Shown one piece after another: positions 1-9,081 of a DNA stretch of 41,253 bases. The notes beneath the pieces were generated by a model. That model was not told the origin of the DNA, did no database searches, and saw nothing but the letters and a program-made list of their open reading frames with translations. How positions within the stretch are numbered: the first letter of the stretch is position 1; the number at the start of each line of letters is the position of its first letter. The translations under genes were made by a program, and so were the position numbers. This DNA is from an uncultured Methylococcaceae bacterium (GTDB lineage: Bacteria; Pseudomonadota; Gammaproteobacteria; Methylococcales; Methylococcaceae): positions 1 to 41,253 of the forward strand of contig CAIOOA010000026.1 of the NCBI GenBank assembly GCA_903859815.1, in the 5' to 3' direction.

Positions 1-16
1 ACAAGTGGTCGAAGCC

Positions 17-157
17 CGTCATTCCGGCATGGACTGCCGGAATCCAGTCACAGGGAGGTGAATCTGCGGGTTGCTGTGTACCTTGAATCAAACACTTACA
101 TAACGACGAGTTACCATCCATGGCACTGGATTCCTGCATCCCTGCTGGAATGACGGC
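17..157. repeat. MITE-like element with palindromic terminal inverted repeats
   Basis: Two inverted arms of about 31 bases bound this segment, at about 17-48 and 121-155. Each arm is itself a hairpin: the left one has the perfect 9-base stem ATTCCGGCA/TGCCGGAAT at 21-43, and the right one (130-151) is degenerate. The layout recalls neisserial dRS3 elements (ATTCCC-N8-GGGAAT). A related copy in opposite orientation lies at 11581-11650 and shares the right arm plus about 35 flanking bases. No transposase gene is inside, so movement would need help in trans. Whether it is mobile is inference. Confidence 0.65.
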
Positions 158-245
158 TTACAGCTTGGCGAGACTTGTGTATAACGATGAGAGCTGGAGC
201 TTGGGAACGAGTAAAATTATTGTGAATGACAGCAGAAGAATACTT

Positions 246-479
246 ATGCCAACACACCTAGACCGAATAACTTTTGATCCTGCCATCATGGGAGGAAAAC
301 CTTGCCTACGCGGTATGCGCGTGACGGCGGGTATGCTAGTGGGTTTGATTGCCAGCGGACATACCCATGAGGAAATCTTAGCCCTTTATCCTTGCTTGGA
401 AGCAGAAGATATTATTCAAGCTTTACGCTATGCGGCATGGCGGGCGGAAGAGATTGAACTACCTTTGGCTGTTGCATGA
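246..479 (+). CDS. DUF433 domain protein, probable antitoxin
   Basis: This 77-residue protein carries the DUF433 signature: an ITFDP stretch, then GGKPCLRGMRVT, then a helix-turn-helix-like SGHTHEEILALYP and a C-terminal helix. DUF433 proteins are usually antitoxins paired with a PIN-like (DUF5615) toxin, and here the toxin start overlaps the stop codon (ATGA at 476-479). The frame is open back to 120, but those first 42 codons lie partly in the palindromic repeat and do not resemble the family, so I chose the ATG at 246. Its ribosome binding site is weak. The antitoxin is intact while its partner is truncated. It probably binds its own promoter, which is inference. Confidence 0.78.
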   Translation: MPTHLDRITFDPAIMGGKPCLRGMRVTAGMLVGLIASGHTHEEILALYPCLEAEDIIQALRYAAWRAEEIELPLAVA

Positions 480-631
480 AACTACTGGTAGATATGAACC
501 TTTCCCCGGCTTGGGTTGAAGTATTAAAGCAAGCAGGTTTTGAAGCTATCCATTGGAGCGTAATTGGCTCTCCGAATGCATCTGATACAATCCTAAGTAA
601 TATCATCCAAAATAGCTTACAGAATACTTAA
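476..631 (+). pseudogene. Truncated DUF5615 PIN-like toxin
   Basis: The ATG overlaps the DUF433 stop by four bases, the usual arrangement for this toxin-antitoxin pair. The first 40 or so residues fit the family well: an N-terminal MKLLVDMNLSP with the first acidic residue of the PIN-like fold, then AGFEAIHWS and a G-x-x-NASD stretch. After that the reading departs and stops at residue 51, whereas the family is about 110-120 residues long. The segment that should hold the remaining catalytic acids (the THDLDF-like motif) is absent. It is read as an inactive toxin remnant. The sequence after the break turns into unrelated, repeat-rich DNA. Confidence 0.7.
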
Positions 632-658
632 ATGGAAATAAAATAGGAGTTTATAAAT

Positions 659-829
659 ATGACACTAGGTCTTGTTGCTGCGACGAAGGAAGCAAGACAA
701 TGGTGTCCCGCTATTGCTGGTTCCCAAGCTCCTGCTTGGGAACCCATGTTTTCAAGCTCCAGCTTGCCATGGCGACTGAATCAGAGCTTCAAAGATCGCA
801 TTCCCAAACTTGAGCTTGGGAACGAATAA
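659..829 (+). CDS. Short ORF running through palindromic repeats, doubtful
   Basis: A 56-codon frame begins with ATG preceded by a good AGGAG at 645-649, nine bases upstream, and ends at TAA 827-829. The first 20 residues look like ordinary protein, but the rest is a translation of the hairpin repeats, with Ser-, Pro- and Trp-rich sequence. No family is recognised. It may be the 5' end of a gene whose remainder was replaced by repeat DNA, or just an open frame. The Shedu-like gene follows after 82 bases. Confidence 0.22.
   Translation: MTLGLVAATKEARQWCPAIAGSQAPAWEPMFSSSSLPWRLNQSFKDRIPKLELGNE
719..823. repeat. Cluster of TTCCCAAGC-type palindromes
   Basis: Three related palindromes lie close together. 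One is a perfect 11-base stem GGTTCCCAAGC/GCTTGGGAACC at 719-744 with a 4-base loop. The second is a shorter CAAGCT/AGCTTG at about 754-767. The third is an imperfect TTCCCAA/TTGGGAA pair at 801-822. Such REP-like units recur through many gammaproteobacterial genomes. The last unit contains a TTG that would extend the downstream gene in frame, which is a reason not to trust that longer start. Confidence 0.7.
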
Positions 830-911
830 ATCGAGGCAGTTTAATACTTTAACGGGATATAATAGATATTCAGCCATCATAATTACTACCGTCCCGACTA
901 ATTTATACAAA

Positions 912-2192
912 ATGACTAATTCAAATACTGTTTTGTTCCTTGGTGTAGCTGAAAGAGCCGCCCATGTCCCCGATGGAAATACCAATCTTTCTAAGTGGAA
1001 CGTACTTGGACTTCGTAGCATAATCATCTCCAGCATCTTTCCTATACCACTACCAAACCTCTACATAGGAATAGCCTTGTCTTTTGCTGCATTAGGAACT
1101 CAAATTCGCCTTGCACTAATTGACGAATCAGACAAAGAGCTTGGATTCATTGATATATCAACCCCCATTGGGGTTCCTTCTGAGGAAGTACCAATTCCGA
1201 CCTATTCTACTAGACCAATAATGATTACAGAACAAAGTTGGACACCGATATTTTTGCCTATCGGAACTAATTCAATTGTGATTGAACGACCAGGAACCAT
1301 CGATATTCGAATTGGCTCTTCTGAAGGGGAAACTATCGGGCAGTTGCTCTTTATATTAGTTGATCCTCCTCCACTGGAACCAAATCGAATTGCTGCTATT
1401 CGAAGTGATCCCGCAGCAATGAAGGCATTACGAATAGCATTTGGATGTCGATCCTGCGATGCCAAAGTTCGCGGATACGCTGCGCTAGAAAGAAACAACA
1501 AACTTGAGAGTGAGGGATGGACTTGGTACGCTAATTTGCCAGATGCATTTACCTGTACATGCGGGAAAACAACGCTTTCACTCGAAACAGCGAGACGGAA
1601 TATGCATGGTCTACTTGGCATCCCTTTTACACGATCCGAAAATATAGAACTTGTCCCACTTTACGAGCAAGAATCATTAGCCAAGCTCCGCAAAATGTAC
1701 ATTGATCTGTTGTATTCAAAACCCCGTGAAGAAGAACTTCAAAACTTCTTAGAGCGCAATCCAGTACTTCTGCATATATTTCCTGCCGTTCGTTTATTTA
1801 CTAAACCTCCAATCCTCACCCATTTTTTCGCAGACTTCGCAATAGTTACACCGCAAAAGGAACTATTATTAATTGAAATTGAAAAGACAACGACACGGCT
1901 TATTAAGAAAGATGGGGGTATAGCAGCCGATCTAAGTCATGCATTTGATCAGGTTCATAGTTGGCTACATGTCGTTGATGAGCACCGGCTTGCTGCGATC
2001 GATGCAATAAATATTGATAGAATTGAGGTCAGCGCAGTTCGCGGAATTGTGATAGCAGGGCGTGATCTCGGATACGACTCATTACACCTCCGTCGCATGA
2101 AAGGGCAAGATAGGGGACGAATTACACTCTTTACTTATGATGATCTTCTTTTTGCATTAGATAGTCTAATCTCGAGAATGAGCAGACTCTAA
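912..2192 (+). CDS. Shedu-like (DUF4263) nuclease candidate with zinc-ribbon-like motif
   Basis: Residue numbers are for the 426-residue form from ATG 912; a TTG at 810 would add 34 residues but lies in repeat DNA. The C-terminal 160 residues look like the DUF4263/Shedu nuclease core: FLERNP at 279-284, an Asp at 308 (ADFAI), a strand with EIEK at 322-325, then a helix HAFDQVHSW. Shedu proteins are single-gene anti-phage nucleases of the PD-(D/E)xK type. At the ExK site the order here is E-I-E-K. The centre has two cysteine pairs (C179/C182 and C215/C217) resembling a zinc ribbon, and the first 160 residues look beta-rich, possibly a sensor domain. It stands alone beside toxin-antitoxin debris. 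The nuclease family call is fairly firm; the defence role is inferred from the family. Confidence 0.68.
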   Translation: MTNSNTVLFLGVAERAAHVPDGNTNLSKWNVLGLRSIIISSIFPIPLPNLYIGIALSFAALGTQIRLALIDESDKELGFIDISTPIGVPSEEVPIPTYSTRPIMITEQSWTPIFLPIGTNSIVIERPGTIDIRIGSSEGETIGQLLFILVDPPPLEPNRIAAIRSDPAAMKALRIAFGCRSCDAKVRGYAALERNNKLESEGWTWYANLPDAFTCTCGKTTLSLETARRNMHGLLGIPFTRSENIELVPLYEQESLAKLRKMYIDLLYSKPREEELQNFLERNPVLLHIFPAVRLFTKPPILTHFFADFAIVTPQKELLLIEIEKTTTRLIKKDGGIAADLSHAFDQVHSWLHVVDEHRLAAIDAINIDRIEVSAVRGIVIAGRDLGYDSLHLRRMKGQDRGRITLFTYDDLLFALDSLISRMSRL

Positions 2193-2200
2193 GGCTGAAG

Positions 2201-2225
2201 GATGCGCTGAGGTACGAAGCGCATC
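2201..2225. repeat. Hairpin after the Shedu-like gene
   Basis: A perfect 8-base stem GATGCGCT/AGCGCATC with a 9-base loop begins 8 bases after the stop codon. There is no T run, so it is more likely a REP-type palindrome than a classical terminator, although it could protect the 3' end of the transcript. The rest of the gap to 2445 shows nothing recognisable. Confidence 0.5.
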
Positions 2226-2445
2226 ATTTGCGTGGTCCTGATTTATGGGCATACTTCGTCAGCAAATCCCACGGAACTGGTTGATGACATCACCAATCTT
2301 CAGTTGGTGTTCTAATGTCACTGCCTTGCGGCGCTTGAATATAGGATAATCGGTCTCCAAGTAACAAGAATAAACGTTGCGGTCGTTGCGTCTTTGCGTG
2401 AACCTTCTTTACATGCTGCCATCTCGTCTAAGCTTTATAATTGAC

Positions 2446-3174
2446 TTAATTCAAAGTATACCCACCATCACAAACAATGGTTTGCCCTGTGATATAGGAA
2501 GAAGCATCGGATGCCAAGAATGCAGCCAGTTCAGCAATATCTAGGGGCGTACCCAACCGATTTAGCGGCACTGCCTGAATAAATGCCTCCCGCGCTGAAC
2601 CTTGCAAGGTTTCTTTGGTTCCATGCGTGTCAATTCCGCCGGGGGCTATGGCATTGACATTGATTCCAAACGGGGCAAGCTCAAGGGCCAGCCCTCGGGT
2701 AAACCCAATGATTCCTGACTTGGTTGCGGAATAATGGGTCAATCCCATAAAGCCAACAAACCCAGCTATCGAAGATAGGTTTATGATCTTTCCATATCGT
2801 TGCTGCATCATGGAATTAGAAACAGCTTTGGCGCAATTGAACGTTCCTTTTAGATTGACCGACATTAATTTATCCCAGTCTTCTTCCTGCATTTCTGAAA
2901 AGGAAGTGGGCGGATAAATCCCTGCATTATTGACAAGAATATCTATTCTTTGGAACTTAGTTAACACTTCCTTCACCATCGCTTTGACGTTGCTCATGTC
3001 AGAAACATCGCAACGAATAAAGGTATGTTCAGTGGTTTCTTCATGAATGTCTGCGACAATGACTTCTGCCCCTAGTGAGGCAAGCTTGTCTGCTATGCCT
3101 AAACCAATTCCTCTCGCACCACCGGTGACAATGGCCACTTTAGATTCGAGCGGTAATACATTCAATGCTGCCAT
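2446..3174 (-). CDS. SDR family NAD(P)-dependent oxidoreductase
   Basis: This 242-residue protein is a classical short-chain dehydrogenase/reductase. The cofactor-binding TGGARGIG is at 17-24, the structural NNAG at 82-85, and the catalytic set is N107, S135, Y148 and K152 (YSATK). The C-terminal GQTIVCDGG is typical of the FabG-like subgroup. D42 after the second strand favours NAD over NADP, by family rules. The substrate cannot be read from the sequence; it is not beside fatty-acid genes, so I do not call it fabG. It is a single leftward gene, with 117 bases between it and the stop of the ATP-grasp gene upstream. Confidence 0.9.
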   Translation of the reverse strand: MAALNVLPLESKVAIVTGGARGIGLGIADKLASLGAEVIVADIHEETTEHTFIRCDVSDMSNVKAMVKEVLTKFQRIDILVNNAGIYPPTSFSEMQEEDWDKLMSVNLKGTFNCAKAVSNSMMQQRYGKIINLSSIAGFVGFMGLTHYSATKSGIIGFTRGLALELAPFGINVNAIAPGGIDTHGTKETLQGSAREAFIQAVPLNRLGTPLDIAELAAFLASDASSYITGQTIVCDGGYTLN

Positions 3175-3291
3175 AAATGTAACGAATATTCACTTGCTGA
3201 TTAATGAGCCCCAAAGATTGGGGAGCCGCTTCAAGTTGCCCGACATACCAAACTGACATGCAGGAAAAGGCATATCCGACCCCTAACAAAA

Positions 3292-4584
3292 TTATACCGC
3301 ATCCGACACCACTGCCACCGGGGCAAAACCTCCCCCCGGCGTTCTAAAATTGGTGGTCTGCCCTTGGTATACTCGTGCTGCGGTCAACTGAATCGCGGCA
3401 CGATAAACATAATGCCGAATATCAAATTTAAGCGAAACCAGTTCACCCTCTACTTTCAAGCGTCGTTCGCCGGGAGGGACAAACGCTTGCGCCACATAAT
3501 CGCCTTGCAGTATTTCCTCAAACACTCGAAGGGTCAGCTTTTCGCCCCGATAAGCTCCTTTGCCGCCATAGCCCGCCACTGGCTTGAAAAACAATTTCTT
3601 GCGCCTACCCCATAAATCATCCGCATCCTCCTTACGCACTAGAAAAGTTTTCGCAATGCCGCTGGACAACAAAGCGATAGTATTCTCGTCCACGCCTATT
3701 CCCCTCAACAGTACTTCGTCAGTAAGTAAGGCTAGATTGCGTTTGTCGGCATAAAGGGCGTGTGCCCGTGGATGGGGGGTCACCACCACGCCTCTGTTCA
3801 AATAAGCCTCGTTTAGGCTGGCATTGGCGAGGGTTTCCAAGCCAAAGTCGATCAGCCGATTGTAAACCATATCAATAGGATGCTGGCCATACCACAATAC
3901 ATCGTCAAACCAAGTCAATTCACTGGGGTCGCAGATGAAAGCATCAATTCCATGCCTGATGAATAGTTGTTGAAACATCAGGAATTCAGGATATAAGAAC
4001 TGGTTGTCGGGTAAATCATCGACAATGGCGACAGTGCGCAAGGGCGCTTCGCCCCTTTCCGCTCGCCATTCATCCAAGAACATACTGAGAAAAACTCCCT
4101 CCTGTGCCAAAGTATCCGGCCAAAAGGGTAGGGTTGGAAAATCTGCCCCTTGTGTCCAATCCCGGCAATCCCTTTGTGAACGCGCCAGCAAATCATTGAG
4201 TAAGCCACCGCCCGCATTGGTGTTGATTTCAATCAACTTTGGCCCATCCGGGCTAGGATGAAAGTCATAGCCGAGGAAAACCCCTGAAGCCTTGGGAACA
4301 AATTGGGCCGAGGCAGGGGCATAAGCGAGGGCCAATGTTTGAAAATCGCGCATCGCCACCACCTTTTCAATGGCTGCGACAATATCAATCTGGCGATGTA
4401 AACTCTGTTCATCGACAAATACGGGGGAATCTGCAAAAAGCTGCGGACGCCCGTTAAGAAGCTGTAACAAGGACTCAGAACCGGTGCCCTGTCGCCGCGA
4501 CAATTCATCCACCATGCGCGTAAGGTCGAAAGAGACGCATCGACACTCGCGGTTGAAAAAGTCAGCCCGACTTTCTTTAGTCAT
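3292..4584 (-). CDS. ATP-grasp-like protein of unknown substrate
   Basis: This 430-residue protein has features of an ATP-grasp ligase. The segment KLIEINTNAGGG at 116-127 looks like a metal- or substrate-binding strand. FFKPVAGYGGKGAYRG at 332-347 looks like the lysine plus flexible glycine loop that covers ATP. A C-terminal KFDIRHYVY followed by RTPGGGFAPV resembles the catalytic end of the fold. The order could suit a circularly permuted member, but I cannot settle that. No signal peptide or membrane segment is seen. It is divergent from aat, with a 165-base shared upstream region. Ligation of an amino acid or peptide is the class expectation; the substrate is unknown. Confidence 0.65.
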   Translation of the reverse strand: MTKESRADFFNRECRCVSFDLTRMVDELSRRQGTGSESLLQLLNGRPQLFADSPVFVDEQSLHRQIDIVAAIEKVVAMRDFQTLALAYAPASAQFVPKASGVFLGYDFHPSPDGPKLIEINTNAGGGLLNDLLARSQRDCRDWTQGADFPTLPFWPDTLAQEGVFLSMFLDEWRAERGEAPLRTVAIVDDLPDNQFLYPEFLMFQQLFIRHGIDAFICDPSELTWFDDVLWYGQHPIDMVYNRLIDFGLETLANASLNEAYLNRGVVVTPHPRAHALYADKRNLALLTDEVLLRGIGVDENTIALLSSGIAKTFLVRKEDADDLWGRRKKLFFKPVAGYGGKGAYRGEKLTLRVFEEILQGDYVAQAFVPPGERRLKVEGELVSLKFDIRHYVYRAAIQLTAARVYQGQTTNFRTPGGGFAPVAVVSDAV

Positions 4585-4749
4585 AGAATCGTTTAGGAAG
4601 TGTGTTTGATGGCGTGACTATGCTAAAGCATTTGCCTTAAATAGACAAACCACGCTTTTCCCCTAATAATTGCTCTTTAGCAAAATCGTAAGAGTAGACT
4701 GCTTTGCGCTCGATTCACGCCATTAATGAAATATCATTTGATCCCAACT

Positions 4750-5454
4750 ATGCTAATCGCCCTCAACCCTCAAGAACCCAACCAGCCATTTCCTGATGCG
4801 TCGTTGGCTTTAGACGAGCCAAATGGCCTGTTGGCGGTTGGTGGCTGCCTTTCACCAAGCCGACTCATCAATGCCTACCGGAACGGCATATTCCCATGGT
4901 ATGCGGAAGACGAACCCATCTTGTGGTGGACACCGAATCCTAGGCTTATATTATTCCCTGAAGATTTGCATGTCTCACGAAGCTTTCGGAAAACCTTGAG
5001 AAGCACTGATTTTAGTTATAGTTTTGACACTCACTTCGAACAAGTCATTAACGCTTGTGCAAAACCTCGCACCTATGCCGACCAAACTTGGATTTCACCC
5101 GAGATAAAGCGGGCCTATTGTCGCTTGCACACACTGGGAACAGCTCATTCATTCGAAACTTGGCTGAATGGCAAACTAGTGGGTGGGCTGTATGGCGTGA
5201 GCATAGGGAGGGTATTTTTTGGCGAATCCATGTTCCATCATGCGAGCAACGCTTCCAAAGCAGCCTTTCACTTCGCCGTCCAACGCCTAACAGAATGGGG
5301 CTTTCGACTGATCGACTGCCAAGTCTACACCGACCATCTAACCAGCTTGGGGGCACAGCAAATTCCAAGATCAGTCTTTTTAGATTTGCTAAGTATCTAT
5401 TGCGAACAACCCCCTTCGGCTTCCGCTTGGCAAACTGGAGGCACGAGCCAATGA
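4750..5454 (+). CDS. aat: Leucyl/phenylalanyl-tRNA--protein transferase
   Basis: Aat transfers Leu or Phe from its tRNA to proteins with N-terminal Lys or Arg, creating a primary N-degron. The 234-residue product carries the family blocks [33 protein letters not shown] and [18 protein letters not shown]. Start choice: the frame also opens at ATG 4726, but ATG 4750 gives an N-terminus of the length seen in E. coli and Pseudomonas; neither has a clear ribosome binding site. The stop overlaps the bpt start by four bases, so the two are probably translated together. The destruction machinery (ClpA and ClpS) is encoded just downstream on the opposite strand. Confidence 0.95.
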   Translation: MLIALNPQEPNQPFPDASLALDEPNGLLAVGGCLSPSRLINAYRNGIFPWYAEDEPILWWTPNPRLILFPEDLHVSRSFRKTLRSTDFSYSFDTHFEQVINACAKPRTYADQTWISPEIKRAYCRLHTLGTAHSFETWLNGKLVGGLYGVSIGRVFFGESMFHHASNASKAAFHFAVQRLTEWGFRLIDCQVYTDHLTSLGAQQIPRSVFLDLLSIYCEQPPSASAWQTGGTSQ

Positions 5455-6170
5455 AACCTATTCAACTGTTTTGGGGGGTTGAACATCCCTGCTCTTATCT
5501 ACCGGGGCGAATCTCACGTTCGGCCTATGTGGACCCCCGTCTAAGGCTGGATGTCGCAACCTATACCACATTGGCTGCACAAGGTTTTCGTCGCAGCGGC
5601 GACTTGGCATACCGGCCTCATTGCCAATCCTGCCAAGCTTGTGTGCCGCTAAGAATCCCCGTGTCACGTTTTTTCCCCAACCGCTCCCAATTGAGAACCC
5701 TGCGAGATAATGCAGATTTGACCATCACACCCAAGCCGGCAGAATACGTTGAAGAACACTATCAACTGTTCCTAAGCTACTTGGCTTCCCGTCACCGCGA
5801 CGGCGGCATGGCAGATTCATCCCCTAATGACTATATCGGATTTTTGGGCAGCGATTGGTCCGACACTTGGTTCGTGGAATTCAGATTGCAAGACAAACTT
5901 GTCAGCATAGCCGTGGTGGATCGGCTTGAGAACGGGCTGTCGGCGGTTTACACTTTTTTTGATCCCAACTATGAAACCCGTGGCTTAGGCACCTTGGCTG
6001 TGCTCTGGCAAATCAAGGAGGCGAAAAACCTAGGGCTTAATTGGCTTTATTTGGGCTTCTGGATCGAGGATTGCCATAAAATGAGCTATAAACACAACTA
6101 CCGCCCTATTGAGGCATTGATCGATGGGCATTGGAGATCATTTGAAAAAGGCGAGAAGATTGGCATGTGA
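5451..6170 (+). CDS. bpt: Aspartate/glutamate leucyltransferase
   Basis: Bpt adds Leu from Leu-tRNA to N-terminal Asp or Glu, feeding acidic secondary N-degrons to ClpS. The 239-residue product has the ATE-type N-terminal cysteine region (C14, and C58, C61, C64 in the CQSCQAC block) followed by the GNAT-like C-terminal half with [13 protein letters not shown] and [21 protein letters not shown] at 5437-5441 precedes the ATG, which overlaps the aat stop (ATGA). The frame stays open upstream through aat, but that part is a shadow of aat. infA follows after 72 bases on the same strand. Confidence 0.95.
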   Translation: MKPIQLFWGVEHPCSYLPGRISRSAYVDPRLRLDVATYTTLAAQGFRRSGDLAYRPHCQSCQACVPLRIPVSRFFPNRSQLRTLRDNADLTITPKPAEYVEEHYQLFLSYLASRHRDGGMADSSPNDYIGFLGSDWSDTWFVEFRLQDKLVSIAVVDRLENGLSAVYTFFDPNYETRGLGTLAVLWQIKEAKNLGLNWLYLGFWIEDCHKMSYKHNYRPIEALIDGHWRSFEKGEKIGM

Positions 6171-6242
6171 TATGTTAATATTAGTGATTGTATTGCCCCA
6201 AGTTAACAAATTGGCAGCCGGTTTATCACATTTCGGAGTTTT

Positions 6243-6461
6243 ATGTCTAAAGAAGATCAGATAGAAATGGAAGGCAAGGTGATCGAAACCTTGCCCAATA
6301 CCACTTTTCGGGTAGAGTTGGACAATGGTCATGTCATCATTGCCCATATTTCCGGTAAGATGCGCAAGCATTACATACGCATCCTGACCGGAGACCGGGT
6401 TAAAGTTGAAATGACCCCTTACGACCTGACCAAGGGAAGAATCACGTTCCGCCAGCGCTGA
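6243..6461 (+). CDS. infA: Translation initiation factor IF-1
   Basis: This 72-residue S1/OB-fold protein has all the usual IF-1 blocks: [51 protein letters not shown] and KGRITFR. IF-1 occupies the ribosomal A site during initiation. A CGGAG about 6 bases before the ATG serves as ribosome binding site. In many betaproteobacteria infA sits between secY and rpmJ; here that slot is empty and infA lies beside the N-degron genes, as in Pseudomonas. It faces clpA tail to tail with only ten bases between the stop codons and no visible terminator. Confidence 0.98.
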   Translation: MSKEDQIEMEGKVIETLPNTTFRVELDNGHVIIAHISGKMRKHYIRILTGDRVKVEMTPYDLTKGRITFRQR

Positions 6462-6471
6462 AGATAGCCCG

Positions 6472-8745
6472 TCAAGCGGTTTCGGGAGTCTTTTCCCGCA
6501 AACTTACGATGGAGAAGGCAAGCTTGTCGTCTTCGACGCTGATTCTCACCATGCCGCCATCGGCCAGCTTCCCAAAGAGTATCTCGTCGGCAAGTGGCTT
6601 CTTGATGTTTTCCTGAATCACTCGCGACATTGGCCTTGCCCCCATCTTGGGGTCGCAGCCATGCACAGCAAGCCATTCCCTTGCGTCGGGTTCTAGCGCA
6701 AGCGACACGCGCTTTTCCGATAGCTGGGATTCCAATTCGAAAATAAACTTGTCCACCACCTGACGGATAATATCCATATTCAACGATTTGAACTGGATGA
6801 TGCCGTCCAAGCGATTGCGGAACTCGGGCGCAAACAAGCGTTCGATGGCCTTCATAGCGTCAGTGGAATTGTCCTGCTGGGTGAATCCTATCGATGGCCG
6901 GTCGGCATCCATTGCACCGGCATTGGTCGTCATGATCAAAACGATATTACGGAAATCCGCCTTGCGGCCGTTATTGTCAGTCAGCGTACCGTGGTCCATG
7001 ACCTGTAGCAGCAAGTTGAACACATCCGGGTGTGCTTTTTCGACCTCATCCAACAACAAAACTGCATGGGGATTCTTAGTCACCGCTTCGGTCAACAATC
7101 CACCTTGGTCAAAACCCACATAGCCCGGCGGTGCGCCAATCAAACGGGAAACAGTATGGCGTTCCATGTATTCCGACATATCGAAGCGAATCAGTTCAAT
7201 CCCCAACACCTTGGCCAACTGCCGACTGACTTCAGTCTTGCCGACCCCCGTTGGACCCGCAAAAAGGAAGGAACCCACTGGCTTTTGGATTTCACGCAAT
7301 CCCGCCCTCGACAATTTGATGGCGGCAGACAATGCAGAAATCGCCTCGTCTTGACCAAAAACCAACATTTTAAGATGCTTTTCCAAATCCTTAAGCTTGT
7401 CCTTATCGTTGGTCGAAATCGTCTTCGGGGGAATGCGAGCAATTTTGGCAACGATATCTTCAATTTCCAAGGTGCCAATTAACTTCTTGCGACGTGAAAC
7501 CGGCATCAACCGCTGACATGCCCCAGCCTCATCAATGACATCTATCGCCTTATCGGGCAAATGCCGATCATTAATGTAACGGTTTGACAATTCAGCAGCC
7601 GTGCGCAAGGCCGACAAGGAATATTTGACATCATGGTGCTGTTCGAAACGTGACTTCAAACCCCTCAGAATCAGATAGGTTTCATCCACACTGGGTTCGG
7701 TGATGTCAATTTTTTGAAATCGCCTTGCCAATGCACGGTCTTTTTCAAACACACCACGAAATTCTTGATAGGTGGTGGAGCCTATGCACCGCATTTCACC
7801 CGAAGCCAGCATCGGTTTAATCAGGTTGGATGCATCCATGACGCCACCGGATGCCGACCCGGCCCCGATAATGGTGTGAATCTCGTCAATGAACAGGATG
7901 GACTGCGGTTCTTTCTTCAACTGTGCCAACAAGGACTTGAGGCGCTTCTCAAAATCGCCGCGATATTTAGTCCCTGCCACCAGCGCCCCCAAGTCAAGCG
8001 CATAAATGACACTGTCCTTGAGAATTTCAGGCACTTCGTTTTCAACGATTTTCTTTGCCAATCCCTCGGCAATGGCGGTCTTGCCCACCCCAGCTTCGCC
8101 AACCAGCAGCGGGTTATTCTTGCGGCGGCGGCAAAGCACTTGGATTGTCCGCTCAACTTCATCCTTTCTGCCAATCAACGGGTCGATCTTGCCCTTTTTT
8201 GCCAACTCGTTCAGATTGGCGGCATATTTTTCCAGCGGATTGCCGGAAGCTCCCGCCTCGCCTTCTTCTCCTTCTGACGAAGCATCCCGCTGGCTACCAT
8301 CGGAATCATCATGCAGCTTGGAAATGCCATGTGAAATGTAATTCACAATATCCAAACGCGAAATGTCCTGCTTACCCAACAAATAAACGGCCTGGGAATC
8401 CTGTTCGCTAAAAATGGCAACCAAAATATTGGCCCCCGTCACTTCCTTCTTGCCTGCGGATTGCACATGGAATGCAGCCCGTTGCAAGACTCGCTGGAAG
8501 CCCAAAGTGGGTTGGGTGTCCCGCTTCACCCCAATCGGGATCAGAGGCGTGGTTTCATAAAGAAACTCCTGCAACTCTTTACGTAACTGGTCGATATTGG
8601 CACCACAGGCATTTAAAACTTCCAACGCAGACTGGTTGTCCAGCATCGAAAGCAATAAATGCTCAACAGTAATGAATTCGTGACGTTTGTCATAAGCCGC
8701 ACGAAATGCAGCGTTCAAGGAAAATTCAAGTTCTTTACTTAACAT
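6472..8745 (-). CDS. clpA: ATP-dependent Clp protease ATP-binding subunit ClpA
   Basis: ClpA is the AAA+ unfoldase that feeds substrates, including N-degron proteins delivered by ClpS, to the ClpP peptidase. The 757 residues match the E. coli length (758). In order: an N domain (1-140), an acidic linker (148-168), the first AAA domain with Walker A GEAGVGKT at 216-223 and Walker B ILFIDE at 283-288, and the second with GPTGVGKT at 497-504 and LLLDE at 563-567. The ClpP-binding loop is IGF at 619-621 where E. coli has IGL. clpP is not in this window. It lies 15 bases after clpS and is probably cotranscribed with it. Confidence 0.98.
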   Translation of the reverse strand: MLSKELEFSLNAAFRAAYDKRHEFITVEHLLLSMLDNQSALEVLNACGANIDQLRKELQEFLYETTPLIPIGVKRDTQPTLGFQRVLQRAAFHVQSAGKKEVTGANILVAIFSEQDSQAVYLLGKQDISRLDIVNYISHGISKLHDDSDGSQRDASSEGEEGEAGASGNPLEKYAANLNELAKKGKIDPLIGRKDEVERTIQVLCRRRKNNPLLVGEAGVGKTAIAEGLAKKIVENEVPEILKDSVIYALDLGALVAGTKYRGDFEKRLKSLLAQLKKEPQSILFIDEIHTIIGAGSASGGVMDASNLIKPMLASGEMRCIGSTTYQEFRGVFEKDRALARRFQKIDITEPSVDETYLILRGLKSRFEQHHDVKYSLSALRTAAELSNRYINDRHLPDKAIDVIDEAGACQRLMPVSRRKKLIGTLEIEDIVAKIARIPPKTISTNDKDKLKDLEKHLKMLVFGQDEAISALSAAIKLSRAGLREIQKPVGSFLFAGPTGVGKTEVSRQLAKVLGIELIRFDMSEYMERHTVSRLIGAPPGYVGFDQGGLLTEAVTKNPHAVLLLDEVEKAHPDVFNLLLQVMDHGTLTDNNGRKADFRNIVLIMTTNAGAMDADRPSIGFTQQDNSTDAMKAIERLFAPEFRNRLDGIIQFKSLNMDIIRQVVDKFIFELESQLSEKRVSLALEPDAREWLAVHGCDPKMGARPMSRVIQENIKKPLADEILFGKLADGGMVRISVEDDKLAFSIVSLREKTPETA

Positions 8746-8760
8746 GTTAGTCTGCTCCGC

Positions 8761-9081
8761 CTAGGCTTCTTCCATCGTGCATAAAAGAGGGTGTTGATGT
8801 TTGCGTGAAAAGTCGCTCACTTGCTTGACTTTAGTTTCCGCGACATCCCTGGAGAACACCCCGCACACTCCGATGCCACGGGTGTGGACATGAAGCATGA
8901 TTTGGGTGGCCTTTTCCTCGTTCATGCCAAAAAAACTTTTCAGCACTAGAACAACGAAATCCATCGGTGTGAAATCATCATTCAACAAAAGTACCTTGAA
9001 CATAGGTGGCCGCTTTAACTGTGGCCGTGCCTCCTGGACATCAAGCTCGTCATTGAGATTGTGGTCAGGGCTTTGTGACAT
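8761..9081 (-). CDS. clpS: ClpS adaptor for ClpA, N-degron recognin
   Basis: ClpS binds N-terminal Leu, Phe, Tyr or Trp and hands the protein to the ClpA N domain. The 106 residues have a flexible N-terminal tail (1-25) and the folded domain with the specificity pocket residues N34, D35, D36, M40 and H66 at the same numbers as in E. coli. The conserved [17 protein letters not shown] and the [11 protein letters not shown] region are intact. It is first gene of a leftward clpS-clpA pair. With aat and bpt across infA, this makes the whole recognition arm of the bacterial N-degron pathway in 4.4 kb. Confidence 0.98.
   Translation of the reverse strand: MSQSPDHNLNDELDVQEARPQLKRPPMFKVLLLNDDFTPMDFVVLVLKSFFGMNEEKATQIMLHVHTRGIGVCGVFSRDVAETKVKQVSDFSRKHQHPLLCTMEEA

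Noticed and set aside
120-245. N-terminal extension of the DUF433 protein
   Set aside because: These codons translate the palindromic repeat and adjoining DNA and do not resemble the family.
810-911. TTG start for the Shedu-like gene
   Set aside because: It falls in the hairpin repeat and lacks a ribosome binding site; ATG 912 begins just before the first protein-like strand.
5055-5450. Long upstream extension of the bpt frame inside aat
   Set aside because: The extension lies fully in another frame of aat and has no family similarity; ATG 5451 with a GGAGG fits the family and the ATGA overlap.
7714-8277. Long open frame opposite clpA
   Set aside because: It is the antisense shadow of a conserved gene, with composition explained by clpA codons.
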